Origin: a virus
Virus record (IMG/VR): IMGVR_UViG_3300042507_004361
Location: 1-34,806 of that record
DNA length: 34,806 nucleotides
Strand: one strand, 5' to 3'
This document shows, piece by piece, positions 14,303 through 22,346 of this stretch (position 1 is the first letter of the stretch; every line of letters starts with the position of its first letter). The notes beneath the pieces are model-generated. The model did no database searches and was not told the origin of the DNA. It worked only from the letters and a program-made list of their open reading frames with translations. Position numbers and translations under genes: made by a program.

Positions 14303-15211
14303 TTACCTCTGTCTACCTATTTGAGAACCAACGGCAGCCGTAGCGCCCTGAATGAATGATGCCGTCGGATTTGGCGATGCTCCTTGTGGTCCATAACCGG
14401 AACCAATTTGTTGATCATAGAACGCATCCATTGGGTCAACTGGAGCAGCCCCGCCACCAGAACCACGCATACGAGCTATCCGCTCCTGGGCAGCAAGATT
14501 TCGTTGTTGTTGTGCTCGCTCAAAGGCTTGCTGTTGAGTCAACTGTTGCTGCTGGTAGTAGTTCTGTGAGCCTAGTGTGTATGGTTGCTGGAGATATTCA
14601 TACTGCGCGTATGGTGCCATTCCAGTCTGGTATGCCTGTAAGTAATACTGCTGCTGAGCAGCTAACGCATCCTTTTCTGCTGCGCTCATAGCTTCTTGTC
14701 GCGCTAGGTCTTGACGCTGTGTGTTGGCCTTCATAAGTGCCTGAGCAGCAGGACCATTTGGGTCTAAGCCTCGCTCTGCAATACTCTGTTGTGTGGCAAC
14801 GTCCTGCCGAGCAAACTCCTCTGCGTTGCGCCGATTAAAGGTTTCCATGAGGTTTTCACGCTGACGCTCCATCTCTTGCCCAAAGTACGGACTGTACTGC
14901 TGCTGCATTTGATAAGGGTCACTGGTCATGTAGCGATTTGCAAGCTGCTGGTAAGCGGAAAAACCTCCTTGCATACCTTGCTGCGCCATTTGCTCGGGCG
15001 TTAATTGAGCCTGCCCCTGCTGTTGTGCAGGGTTTGTAGAGCGGTACTGTTGAACAAGCCCTTCAAGCCTTTTGATTTCTGGGTCATTTGGTCGAACACG
15101 TTTAAGGTATGCGATGCGCTGTTCGCGTCGAGCAGTTGCGGCCTCATCCATTGGGACCGCCTTTTTATTAGCTGGTGGGTCTTTTTTTAATGCAGTTTTA
15201 CGTTGTGCCAT
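14303..15211 (-). CDS. Gln-rich internal virion protein
   Basis: A 302-residue protein with a basic N-terminus (MAQRKTALKKDPPANKKAVP) and an extremely Gln/Tyr/Ala-rich body (QYYLQAYQTG, YYQQQQLTQQQ). A Gly-rich C-terminus follows. The composition suggests a disordered or coiled-coil structural protein ejected with the DNA. It is the first of three consecutive candidate ejection proteins after the tail nozzle. Confidence 0.65.
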   Translation of the reverse strand: MAQRKTALKKDPPANKKAVPMDEAATARREQRIAYLKRVRPNDPEIKRLEGLVQQYRSTNPAQQQGQAQLTPEQMAQQGMQGGFSAYQQLANRYMTSDPYQMQQQYSPYFGQEMERQRENLMETFNRRNAEEFARQDVATQQSIAERGLDPNGPAAQALMKANTQRQDLARQEAMSAAEKDALAAQQQYYLQAYQTGMAPYAQYEYLQQPYTLGSQNYYQQQQLTQQQAFERAQQQRNLAAQERIARMRGSGGGAAPVDPMDAFYDQQIGSGYGPQGASPNPTASFIQGATAAVGSQIGRQR

Positions 15212-15213
15212 AA

Positions 15214-16806
15214 TTATACCTGTCCACCCATATCGTAACGTACTTCAAAACCAAGTATTTGCATGGTCGTGTTTTTTAGGGAACCACCAAAACGAATTGC
15301 TGCGCAGTGTCCCTGGCCTTTTACAGCAAATCTATCAAACACATACTCTACTTCGGATGACCAAGGGAGAGGCGTTACTGCTGGTACTGGCGTAAATGGC
15401 GCTATTGGCAACGTAGTTCCTGGCGCAACTCCCCAAGGGCTACCCCACGGCGTAAATACTCCAGCGGGAGAACTGATTGCAGTCACGGTAGTTTGTCGTT
15501 TGAAGTCCGTGTCAAGTCCTACATTGAACGATACCCCGCGCTTAACCTTGACTATAGGGCGTATGTCCTTAAACGCCTTGTAGTTCGCCCTGGAGCCATA
15601 GAAGCTAAATGCCAGCCTAGCAGCATAAGTAATAGCTTGAGCTTCGGTTGCAGTAGTGGCATCAGCTTGGCCAGTTTCGCCCTGCCAAATAATGCCAGTA
15701 GCAGAGGCATAAAATGGGAGTCGATTAAACAGGCAGGAGCTTAAACAATGCTCTGGGTTAAATAGCTGAAATTGAGTCCAGGCTTTTCGGTCAATCGAAT
15801 AAACCAAGAAAGTACATCGAGTACCGGTTTGAGGTAAGGTGATATACACCCTTCGACCTTGCGGCCAAAAAAACCCATGCCATTGATGATCAAACGCAAT
15901 TTGACTAGCGGTTTCGCTAATTAACGGATTGATATTTTTGCTTACAATATCAAGCGCCGACTCTGGGTCAGCCTGAAACAAGCCAGATAACGGGACAATT
16001 CCCTGCTCAGTAATTACCCAAACATCATTGTTTACTCGGACAAACGCACGACGACCAAGCGGCTTTCCAATGTAATAGCGGGCTACCAAGCCCCAAGACG
16101 TAGGGTCGCCAGCGTAAGAACCGCTATAAAAAACAATCTCACCTTCTGAACTGCACGCCCAAAACAAGTCTTGGACGCTCATGCTGGTGTTATTGCTGTA
16201 ACTGCCAATGGCTACTACATAGCCACCTTTGGTCATAACGTAGCTGAGGTCAAAGCTGGTAAGTGCAGGTGTGCCGCCCGTTCCAGTTACCTGCAGACCG
16301 CCATACCAAATCCGACTTGAAGCATTTTCAATAAAGTACAACCGCTCTTTGTGAGCATGTACTCCTACCATTGAAGTTAAAGCCAAGCCCGTAAATGTAA
16401 GGTCGCTTGTCGTGGCTGCACTACCGTTCCAATAGCGAGCTTTGTCTACGCCATTACAAAGGTAAATCCTATTGTTGTAGGTTGTCGACTGCCACTCTCC
16501 GCTAGTGACCGTGGACCCAGTAATGGTGGAGACGACACCTGCAGTATCAATTCCGTAAATTGTCGTGTCATTTGATGCAACAAGTTTAGTAGTTGCATTG
16601 GCTAAATTGATGGCTTCTACAAACTTGATTGGCGTTGCTGAACCCGTGTCTGCAAACTGCTCATAGCCAAGGCGAACCGTTGACACATTAGCGCCTGGAA
16701 ATATGTTTACCAGTTCCAATGCTGCAGCAGGGTCCATATTGTCTATGGGGCTAACTAGGTCTAGCCCCATATACGGTCCCGGCATGGTCATGCCCTGAAA
16801 TGCCAT
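15214..16806 (-). CDS. Tail nozzle / gp10-like stabilisation protein
   Basis: A 530-residue protein with the beta-propeller-like repeats of podovirus tail nozzle (P22 gp10 / packaged-DNA stabilisation) proteins. It begins with PIDNMDPAAALELVNIFPGANVSTVRLGYEQFA, followed by blade-like segments (NRIYLCNGVDKARYWNG, HKERLYFIENASSRIWYGG, VWVITEQGIVPLSGL). This protein forms the distal tube through which DNA leaves. It follows the adaptor and the SPGVY-motif proteins in the leftward order, consistent with podovirus neck assembly. Confidence 0.8.
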   Translation of the reverse strand: MAFQGMTMPGPYMGLDLVSPIDNMDPAAALELVNIFPGANVSTVRLGYEQFADTGSATPIKFVEAINLANATTKLVASNDTTIYGIDTAGVVSTITGSTVTSGEWQSTTYNNRIYLCNGVDKARYWNGSAATTSDLTFTGLALTSMVGVHAHKERLYFIENASSRIWYGGLQVTGTGGTPALTSFDLSYVMTKGGYVVAIGSYSNNTSMSVQDLFWACSSEGEIVFYSGSYAGDPTSWGLVARYYIGKPLGRRAFVRVNNDVWVITEQGIVPLSGLFQADPESALDIVSKNINPLISETASQIAFDHQWHGFFWPQGRRVYITLPQTGTRCTFLVYSIDRKAWTQFQLFNPEHCLSSCLFNRLPFYASATGIIWQGETGQADATTATEAQAITYAARLAFSFYGSRANYKAFKDIRPIVKVKRGVSFNVGLDTDFKRQTTVTAISSPAGVFTPWGSPWGVAPGTTLPIAPFTPVPAVTPLPWSSEVEYVFDRFAVKGQGHCAAIRFGGSLKNTTMQILGFEVRYDMGGQV

Positions 16807-16815
16807 TTGCTTGCC

Positions 16816-17391
16816 TTAGTAGCGTCGTCGTTGAGGTTGCGGAACTCCCATTGTAGGAGCCCCATATTGTCTCTGCATTTGCTGCATGGCCTGTTCACGA
16901 GTGCCATATACACCTGGCGACAATCTATATCGGCCCTGATTGTTAGCCGATTGTCCTAAAAATTGTTCCATGTTGCCTTGTTCCATGCGCATACCTGGCT
17001 GCGGTTGCACGGCATACCCTGGGTCAATATCAGCGCGGCTGCCACCCATGCTTAAACCTTGAGCAGCTAACTGGGCTCCATATCCACCTGCCTGTTGATT
17101 ACGAGCCGCCTCTACTGCATCAGCAAACGACATGCCTGGCTGCACCGCATTTTGATACATAGGCATACTTGCGTTTGGCATAGCGCCTTGAGCAGCCTGT
17201 TGTAGACTGCCCATATTGTTGACAGGAGCAGGGCCACGATTGCCGTACTGAGGCTGCTGTGGTCTCGGTAGTGCTCTGCCCTTTTGTGTCATCAACTGGC
17301 CTTTTTCGCCGCGATATACACCAGGAGAAAGCCGAGTCATCTTAGGTTCACGAGCAAGTGCGCCTTTCAGCATTTTACCTTTTTCAGCCAT
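16816..17391 (-). CDS. Structural protein with two RLSPGVY motifs
   Basis: A 191-residue protein rich in Gln, Gly, Met and Pro, probably disordered. It carries RLSPGVYRGEKGQ near residue 20 and RLSPGVYGTREQ near residue 155; a third version (RVSPGMYMNDKG) ends the neighbouring protein at 17393. The motif may be a short docking peptide in the virion. No enzymatic domain is visible. Its place between adaptor and nozzle suggests a minor virion component. Confidence 0.6.
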   Translation of the reverse strand: MAEKGKMLKGALAREPKMTRLSPGVYRGEKGQLMTQKGRALPRPQQPQYGNRGPAPVNNMGSLQQAAQGAMPNASMPMYQNAVQPGMSFADAVEAARNQQAGGYGAQLAAQGLSMGGSRADIDPGYAVQPQPGMRMEQGNMEQFLGQSANNQGRYRLSPGVYGTREQAMQQMQRQYGAPTMGVPQPQRRRY

Positions 17392-17392
17392 A

Positions 17393-18556
17393 TTATTTCT
17401 CCTTCTTGGATTTAGTAGCCTCGTAATTCTTTCTAAGCGCCTCTTTAACCGTCTTAGCTGGCCCTACAATGCCCTTATCGTTCATATACATACCAGGCGA
17501 TACCCGAACAACTTCACCCCTTGGCGGTCGTGCTACAGGCTTTGGTGGCGCTTGGATACCCATACCAGCTTGCTTTGCAAAAGTTGACTTGCCCAACATA
17601 GTTTCAATGTTAGCCATTACATCGGCTTCATTTTGAGCGTTACTTGTTACTGCATTAACCAACATGCCGGTGTACTGCTCAGGACGAATCCCTGCCTTTT
17701 CTGCATCTGGCCCATAAATGTTGCGAATCATTGGGTCAATTTTATCGGTCGCTAACTTTGCCAATGGATTGCTAAAATCCACGTCCCAAGCGTTGCGTTT
17801 TGAACCATCCGTGTTTTCGTATTTTGTTTTGCCATCAAGTCCAATGTTAAACTTGGAGCCATCGGCTAGCGTAACCATGTATTTATCGTCAGCTACCCCC
17901 GATTCTTTCAAACTTCCTCGAAAATCGTCGCGTAGAAGTTGAGCATCTGATTTACCTGATGTCATTCGGCGACCGATAGAAGGCTTTCCAAGCCACCGCG
18001 AAACCAAATTTGGCCCTACTCCGGCAACGGCGTTTACGCCCATATTTGCCCAATCCTGCTTGTTGCCTCTGCCGCGTACAATATCTTTCATGCCGCTTTC
18101 CCAAGTTTCGGAAAGACCGGCAATTACTGCTGCCACTGGCAAAGCAACGCTAGCAACACTACTGCCTGTGGTTGCAGCGCCAGCTCCACTTGCACCAGCA
18201 CCGGCACCGCTTGCTGCGCCTCCAGTAGCTGCTGATGTGCCTGCTGCTTGGCTAATTGCACCCCCTACGGTTGAGCCTAAACCTGAGCCAAACGGAGTTG
18301 CTGCTGCTGGTGCTCCACTTGCAAATAAACTAGGAATATATTGCGCTGCTATAGTTCCACCAACAATGCCTCCAGCTTGTGCCAGATTTGCGTTCTCGGC
18401 TTCTGCCTGCTGACGCTGCGCTCTTTCATCTGGAGTAGTAGGTGGTCCAAACCGTTGTTCAACAAGCTGTGTAGCCTGAGCACCTGGCATACGCTGCGCT
18501 CTTAGCCAACGGTAGTAAGCAATAGGGTCTTTTTGTGTGATTGCTGGCTCTTGCAT
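17393..18556 (-). CDS. Ala/Gly-rich virion protein with SPGMY motif
   Basis: About 387 residues. The ATG at 18556 overlaps the adaptor stop (TAATG); a GTG at 18565 is an alternative. Residues about 60-155 are Ala/Gly/Thr-rich and hydrophobic (GGIVGGTIAAQYIPSLF, then a Gly-Ala-Ser run and VALPVAAVIAGL), like membrane-active segments of ejection proteins. A globular middle with DGSKFNIGLDG follows, then RVSPGMYMNDKG near the C-terminus and a Lys-rich end. It is probably an internal or neck-associated virion protein. Confidence 0.6.
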   Translation of the reverse strand: MQEPAITQKDPIAYYRWLRAQRMPGAQATQLVEQRFGPPTTPDERAQRQQAEAENANLAQAGGIVGGTIAAQYIPSLFASGAPAAATPFGSGLGSTVGGAISQAAGTSAATGGAASGAGAGASGAGAATTGSSVASVALPVAAVIAGLSETWESGMKDIVRGRGNKQDWANMGVNAVAGVGPNLVSRWLGKPSIGRRMTSGKSDAQLLRDDFRGSLKESGVADDKYMVTLADGSKFNIGLDGKTKYENTDGSKRNAWDVDFSNPLAKLATDKIDPMIRNIYGPDAEKAGIRPEQYTGMLVNAVTSNAQNEADVMANIETMLGKSTFAKQAGMGIQAPPKPVARPPRGEVVRVSPGMYMNDKGIVGPAKTVKEALRKNYEATKSKKEK

Positions 18557-19419
18557 TATATCCACGTCCCAAACATAGCTACGCCATTTCTTGCATACTG
18601 AAGTGGTCTAGTGCTTCCACCAGCCCAAATCACCTTTCCTGAAATTGTTCTACCAAACTCTTCATGTAACTGTTGCTGGAATACCGGGCGAATACTGTCA
18701 AGCCCGTGAATCTCTGCAAACCGTTCCAGAATACCCTGCTCTAACAACTTCTCTTGAAATATGCTGGTGTCCGTATCCGCACGAAACTCATTGTACGGAC
18801 CGTTGTAATAGGCCCAAGTAACACCACCATCCGATACTGAACCGCTTGTATGCGTTGGTGCTGTTGATCCAGTCGTTCCACCGGCTGTAGTTTGGTAATA
18901 GTTGCCGTTGTAAAAACAGTACGAATTAGCGGCAAAAGAAGTAGAAGCCACCCAAGTTTTAGGAACTACCGATCTATCGGCTATGTACTCAAAAATGAGT
19001 ATATCGCCGTTGTTGTTTGCGCCAGGCGTAGGATTGATCAACAACTCAGTGTTACTTAATCCGCGTATCTGAAACCGCTGGTAAATTGTCGGCTCTAATC
19101 CAAAGCCTCGAATCTCGCCATACTCTTGCTCGCTCATTGGCCCCAAAACACGCCAGCGAGTGCTTTGGTTCCAGAACGTTTCGTATTGATAGCGAGAAAA
19201 AGCCGCTGGTAGCGCGTACGTCGATTGGCCAGCTACCAGCGTAATTGAGCCCGAAGCGTAACATTTAGGCCACGGATACGCTTCAAATATGTCACGGTTA
19301 ATGCGTTGCGCGATAGCAAGTAGCTGCTTAGTTGTCGTCTCGTTGGATGAGAAGATGTTGGACTCAACAGTGTAGCCAGCTTCATTTGCAACGTTTTGTA
19401 TAACCGTGGCTATGCTCAT
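18556..19419 (-). CDS. Head-tail adaptor (gp4-like) with inserted beta module
   Basis: A 287-residue protein. The N-terminus (VIQNVANEAGYTV, then LLAIAQRINRDIFEAYPWP, then a strand-rich region with TYALPAAFSRY) matches P22 gp4-like tail accessory/adaptor proteins that bind below the portal. Residues about 153-206 (TWVASTSFAANSYCFYNGNYY...GVTWAYY) look like an inserted carbohydrate-binding-type beta module, common as a decoration in phage tail proteins. The C-terminal helix is adaptor-like again. Fit with the portal and nozzle supports the role. Confidence 0.75.
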   Translation of the reverse strand: MSIATVIQNVANEAGYTVESNIFSSNETTTKQLLAIAQRINRDIFEAYPWPKCYASGSITLVAGQSTYALPAAFSRYQYETFWNQSTRWRVLGPMSEQEYGEIRGFGLEPTIYQRFQIRGLSNTELLINPTPGANNNGDILIFEYIADRSVVPKTWVASTSFAANSYCFYNGNYYQTTAGGTTGSTAPTHTSGSVSDGGVTWAYYNGPYNEFRADTDTSIFQEKLLEQGILERFAEIHGLDSIRPVFQQQLHEEFGRTISGKVIWAGGSTRPLQYARNGVAMFGTWI

Positions 19420-20087
19420 ACTTTTCTGGGTCGCCCTCGTCGTTTTGGTTCGTCGGATGCCTCTTCAACATCGTCGTATGACTCTTCTTCTTCAACCATT
19501 TGTCGTCGATAGCCGCGAAGGTCAGTGCCTTCGTTAGCCTCAACTCGCTGAATCATAAGCTCTAGCTTTTCCTCAAGCGCTTTTTGTCGAGCCTCTGACT
19601 TCTCCAAAAGCTGTCGTAGCTTTACTACCTCGCTCTGGTCTGTCTGTGACGCTGCTACCCACTCCTGAGCCAACTTAACAAACTTGCTAAGGGGTCCGAG
19701 CTTTCGCTTAATCTCATCATGAGTCTCAGCCAACTGCTCTACAGTACGGAAGCCAAGATACTGAAGTTCCCGCATAGCGGTTCCAGTCATTGACGGCCAC
19801 TCTTGTAGCGGCATACCGCTAGTAATTGGCTCGCCACCAGCCTGGAATCGCTTGTACTCCTCTGGGTACTCCTGTATGTCTTGAGGCTCAATCTTGCGTA
19901 CAGTCTCATCGCCACCAGGGAACTGAATGGAAATTGAAGGTATCTCGTCAAATATGGGACGGCCTTCACGCAGAGACTTTTCCTCGTTTTCATTGTAGGC
20001 AAAAAAGAACTTGATGTTGGCCCCACGGTAACGCTTTTGTGGCGCACCGTTAGTCATCATCGGATGTTGCCATTGCAGATTTGGCAT
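19416..20087 (-). CDS. Conserved virion-region protein with AT-hook-like tail
   Basis: A 223-residue protein with TAGGAGA before the ATG. The N-terminal half contains RYRGANIKFFFAYNENEEKSLREGRPIFDEIPSISIQFPGGDE. A short helical repeat follows (MRELQYLGFRTVEQLAE, reminiscent of helix-hairpin-helix/SAP elements), then a coiled coil (about 150-190). The last residues, PKRRGRPRKV, contain an AT-hook-like RGRP core after an acidic stretch. DNA contact inside the capsid or during packaging is possible. Overall function is unknown. Confidence 0.6.
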   Translation of the reverse strand: MPNLQWQHPMMTNGAPQKRYRGANIKFFFAYNENEEKSLREGRPIFDEIPSISIQFPGGDETVRKIEPQDIQEYPEEYKRFQAGGEPITSGMPLQEWPSMTGTAMRELQYLGFRTVEQLAETHDEIKRKLGPLSKFVKLAQEWVAASQTDQSEVVKLRQLLEKSEARQKALEEKLELMIQRVEANEGTDLRGYRRQMVEEEESYDDVEEASDEPKRRGRPRKV

Positions 20088-20102
20088 AATTCATTCTCCT
20101 AA

Positions 20103-20120
20103 ATAGGCATAATTGCCTAT
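20103..20120 (-). other. Intergenic RNA hairpin
   Basis: ATAGGCA (20103-20109) and TGCCTAT (20114-20120) form a 7-bp stem with a 4-base loop, located just upstream of the ribosome-binding site of the gene starting at 20087. Only three U follow on the minus strand, so RNA processing or weak termination is more likely than full termination. Confidence 0.45.
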
Positions 20121-20133
20121 CTAGCATATAACA

Positions 20134-20448
20134 TTACGCTTCAATCACTACCAACGTGTTAATAGGGCTACCGCTTGTCTGGTACGCTGTAATCGCTCCA
20201 GAAGGTACAAACCCTTCTGTGAACCGAATTACGTTGCTACCTGCGCTGCTTGGCAACACATAACACTTGTTAGTTGATGTTGGCGTAATGCCGGTTAATG
20301 TCTCGCCATTCAATCCAATAGCTATGTTTGCTGCGCTATTGTTTTGAATAATAAGGCACTTACGAAACCCGTTGGCAGCCAAAATAGTAGTGCTTGTAGC
20401 TGTATTTACCGTCGGCGTAGTAGTTGCTGCGTTGCCAGATTGATTCAT
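20134..20448 (-). CDS. Small beta-rich structural protein
   Basis: A 104-residue protein rich in Thr, Ala and Asn, with alternating strands (CLIIQNNSAANIAIGLNG, KCYVLPSSAGSNVIRF, INTLVVIEA) and no signal peptide. The pattern fits small virion decoration or head-completion proteins. It lies between two intrinsic hairpins in the capsid region. Function is inferred from position. Confidence 0.6.
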   Translation of the reverse strand: MNQSGNAATTTPTVNTATSTTILAANGFRKCLIIQNNSAANIAIGLNGETLTGITPTSTNKCYVLPSSAGSNVIRFTEGFVPSGAITAYQTSGSPINTLVVIEA

Positions 20449-20457
20449 AAATCATCC

Positions 20458-20482
20458 AAAAAAAGGGGGGATTGCTCCCCCC
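20458..20482 (-). terminator. G6/C6 intrinsic terminator
   Basis: On the minus strand GGGGGG, a 6-base loop, CCCCCC (20465-20482) and then seven T (20458-20464) follow the stop of the gene at 20489. This is a textbook rho-independent terminator that should reduce transcription beyond the capsid genes. Confidence 0.8.
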
Positions 20483-20488
20483 ATAGCA

Positions 20489-20809
20489 TCAAGTTGCCTT
20501 AGTGAACTTCAGGTAAAAGAAAGACGTACCATTTGATACAACTACAAAGCAGTTAGTATCAGCATCGTTATCCTTCACAATACCTACAAATCCAGTTCCT
20601 ACAGTAGCTGGAGCACCGAACGAAGTGGTTAGCTCTGCTGCTGTTGGAGTAGTGTCATTGACGTTATTGATTGCCATTTTAGTACGAACGCCACCGGCTG
20701 TAGCTACTACAGCGTTAGTGCTCGTTACAGTTGTAAAAGTTCCGTCAGAAACCTCTACAGCCTGCTCGGGTGGCATACCCAAGCCGATAAGATTGGTTAA
20801 ACTTGGCAT
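20489..20809 (-). CDS. Small structural protein
   Basis: A 106-residue protein beginning MPSLTNLIGLGMPPEQA at 20809; GAGAGGA precedes it, so a longer start at 20821 is less likely. An N-terminal helical segment is followed by a beta-rich Thr/Ala/Val domain (TTVTSTNAVVATAGGVRT, GTGFVGIVKDNDADTNCFVVVSNG). It is bounded on both sides by strong terminators. Decoration or another minor head component is likely by position. Confidence 0.6.
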   Translation of the reverse strand: MPSLTNLIGLGMPPEQAVEVSDGTFTTVTSTNAVVATAGGVRTKMAINNVNDTTPTAAELTTSFGAPATVGTGFVGIVKDNDADTNCFVVVSNGTSFFYLKFTKAT

Positions 20810-20819
20810 AATTCCTCTC

Positions 20820-20844
20820 AAAAAGGGGGGCTGTTACGCCCCCC
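20820..20844 (-). terminator. G6/C6 intrinsic terminator after the decoration gene
   Basis: On the minus strand GGGGGG, an 8-base loop, CCCCCC (20825-20844) and then five T (20820-20824) lie just past the stop at 20851. It is nearly the same element as at 20458-20482. Confidence 0.8.
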
Positions 20845-20850
20845 AGTTTA

Positions 20851-21336
20851 TTAGTTCACCTTGAGGTGCGCTACAGAGCCAAGCTCTACAGCAGCAGCAG
20901 GTGTGGTCGATGCAAGTCCAACAACGTAAGAAATCTTAGTTGTTGTTGCTGTACCAGCGACTCCAGCAGTAGCTGTAGTTTGAAGGTTAGCTTTAGCAGT
21001 ATAGCCAGCGACTACCTTGCCCTTAATTCCTGATCCAACTCCACCGCCATTAAGCCCACCAACCCATACCCAAAGGTATTCATTGTCAGCAGCAGCTACC
21101 TGAGCTACGCCAACAAGAAGCCCCTGAGAACCAGCATTTGTAGTAGTAAGCATAGCAACCTGGCCGTCCTGCTCAATCTTAACAAATGCGTACTGGTCGA
21201 TTGCCCCATCAGCCTGAACAAACACGAACTCGCCAACTGGCAAGCTACCTACAGTTCGCAAAGCGGCTGGAAGAGGTGCATCTACACCAGTCCAAGTTTT
21301 AAGGTAATTTACTCCAAACGATCCTACCTGTGACAT
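20851..21336 (-). CDS. Capsid decoration-like protein
   Basis: A 161-residue beta-rich protein with a GGAGG site. It opens MSQVGSFGVNYLKTWTG and continues with segments such as GEFVFVQADGAIDQYAFVKIEQDGQ and EYLWVWVGG. This resembles head-decoration proteins encoded immediately after the major capsid gene. It has no own promoter and is followed by a terminator, so it is probably made at high level together with the capsid protein. Confidence 0.65.
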   Translation of the reverse strand: MSQVGSFGVNYLKTWTGVDAPLPAALRTVGSLPVGEFVFVQADGAIDQYAFVKIEQDGQVAMLTTTNAGSQGLLVGVAQVAAADNEYLWVWVGGLNGGGVGSGIKGKVVAGYTAKANLQTTATAGVAGTATTTKISYVVGLASTTPAAAVELGSVAHLKVN

Positions 21337-21352
21337 ACTCTATTCCTCCGAA

Positions 21353-22309
21353 TTAAGCGTAAATTACACCCTGGAGAACCGGAGCAGAGCAGCAGAGGTT
21401 TCCTTCAACGATAATAACCGTGAAGAAAGCATCCTGGTCAACTGGTCGGTCCATAGTTGGCGTAAGTGGCTTGAAGTCAGCTCCACGAACAAGGTCGATT
21501 GTCCAATAGTTAGTATTGAGCAATCGGCACGAGTTAGTTTCGAGAACTGCAGAACCGTATCCACCATCGAATACAAACTCGCAACCATCGTAGCTGAGCT
21601 TGCGAAATCCAGCCTTAGCTTCCTTAGTGGGGAGCTGAATACGCTGAATTGCAGTCAGGGATGAGTGCAGGTACTTCCATGCAGTGCGGTCCATGATTCC
21701 AAGGTCAGGCTGCTCATCGCCACGAGTCAATCGGCTGATTGCATCGGTGATATTCTCCTGAATGTTGGAAGCAGAAAGAGTTACGTTGATTGCAAGGTTA
21801 CGAGCAAACGCGTTGCTTGTACGATCAATCTTTCCGTAACTTCCAGACGAAGGTGAAGTCGAAACAGCCTTCTTCAACCCGTCAAACTCCATACCGCCAA
21901 ACGCAGTTCCATCTCCACGAAGGGAAGCGGAATACACGTTCTTGAGTCGGCTAACAGCAGCCTCAACCTTGCTCTCAGCAAGATCAAGAAGCTGTGCCTC
22001 ATCGCGGTTAGCTCGTCGCTCACGGCCACTCATCGCTACAGGCTCATAGAGCTGCTTAATGCCAAACTGAAATGCAGTCAGGTCATCAATTGATGAAAGG
22101 TCAAAAGACTGGTAGCCAGAGTAAAAACCTCCAACTGGCACGTCATTGTACATGACGGGCTTTCGAAGCTCATAACCACCAGAAATACGCTTAATTCGTC
22201 CAGCATCCTGCAAAGCAGCCGAGAACGGGTGATGCGCGGTTACAACATCCGCGATATCGTCCGACTGATCAAAGAGGGTTGCTACGAGTGCCTCTTCTAA
22301 ATTAGCCAT
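21353..22309 (-). CDS. Major capsid protein
   Basis: A 318-residue protein, typical in size for an HK97-fold capsid subunit. A helical N-terminus is followed by a loop (YELRKPVMYNDVPVGGFYSGYQSFDLSSIDDLTAFQFGIKQLYEPVAMSGRE). Later come a spine-helix-like segment (AQLLDLAESKVEAAVSRLKNVYSASLRGDG) and a C-terminal region with PDLGIMDRTAWKYLHSSL and FFTVIIVEGNLCCSAP. It follows the scaffold gene and precedes the decoration gene, the standard order. The ribosome-binding site is overlapped by a hairpin at 22314-22338. Confidence 0.88.
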   Translation of the reverse strand: MANLEEALVATLFDQSDDIADVVTAHHPFSAALQDAGRIKRISGGYELRKPVMYNDVPVGGFYSGYQSFDLSSIDDLTAFQFGIKQLYEPVAMSGRERRANRDEAQLLDLAESKVEAAVSRLKNVYSASLRGDGTAFGGMEFDGLKKAVSTSPSSGSYGKIDRTSNAFARNLAINVTLSASNIQENITDAISRLTRGDEQPDLGIMDRTAWKYLHSSLTAIQRIQLPTKEAKAGFRKLSYDGCEFVFDGGYGSAVLETNSCRLLNTNYWTIDLVRGADFKPLTPTMDRPVDQDAFFTVIIVEGNLCCSAPVLQGVIYA

Positions 22310-22313
22310 TTTA

Positions 22314-22338
22314 TTATCCCTTATACGTTATGGGATAA
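22314..22338 (-). promoter_or_regulatory. Hairpin overlapping the capsid ribosome-binding site
   Basis: TTATCCC and GGGATAA (22314-22320 and 22332-22338) form a 7-bp stem with an 11-base loop. On the minus strand the downstream arm contains AGGGA, the likely Shine-Dalgarno of the capsid gene at 22309. It could tune capsid translation or be an RNA processing site. Confidence 0.45.
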
Positions 22339-22346
22339 CTTTACGG

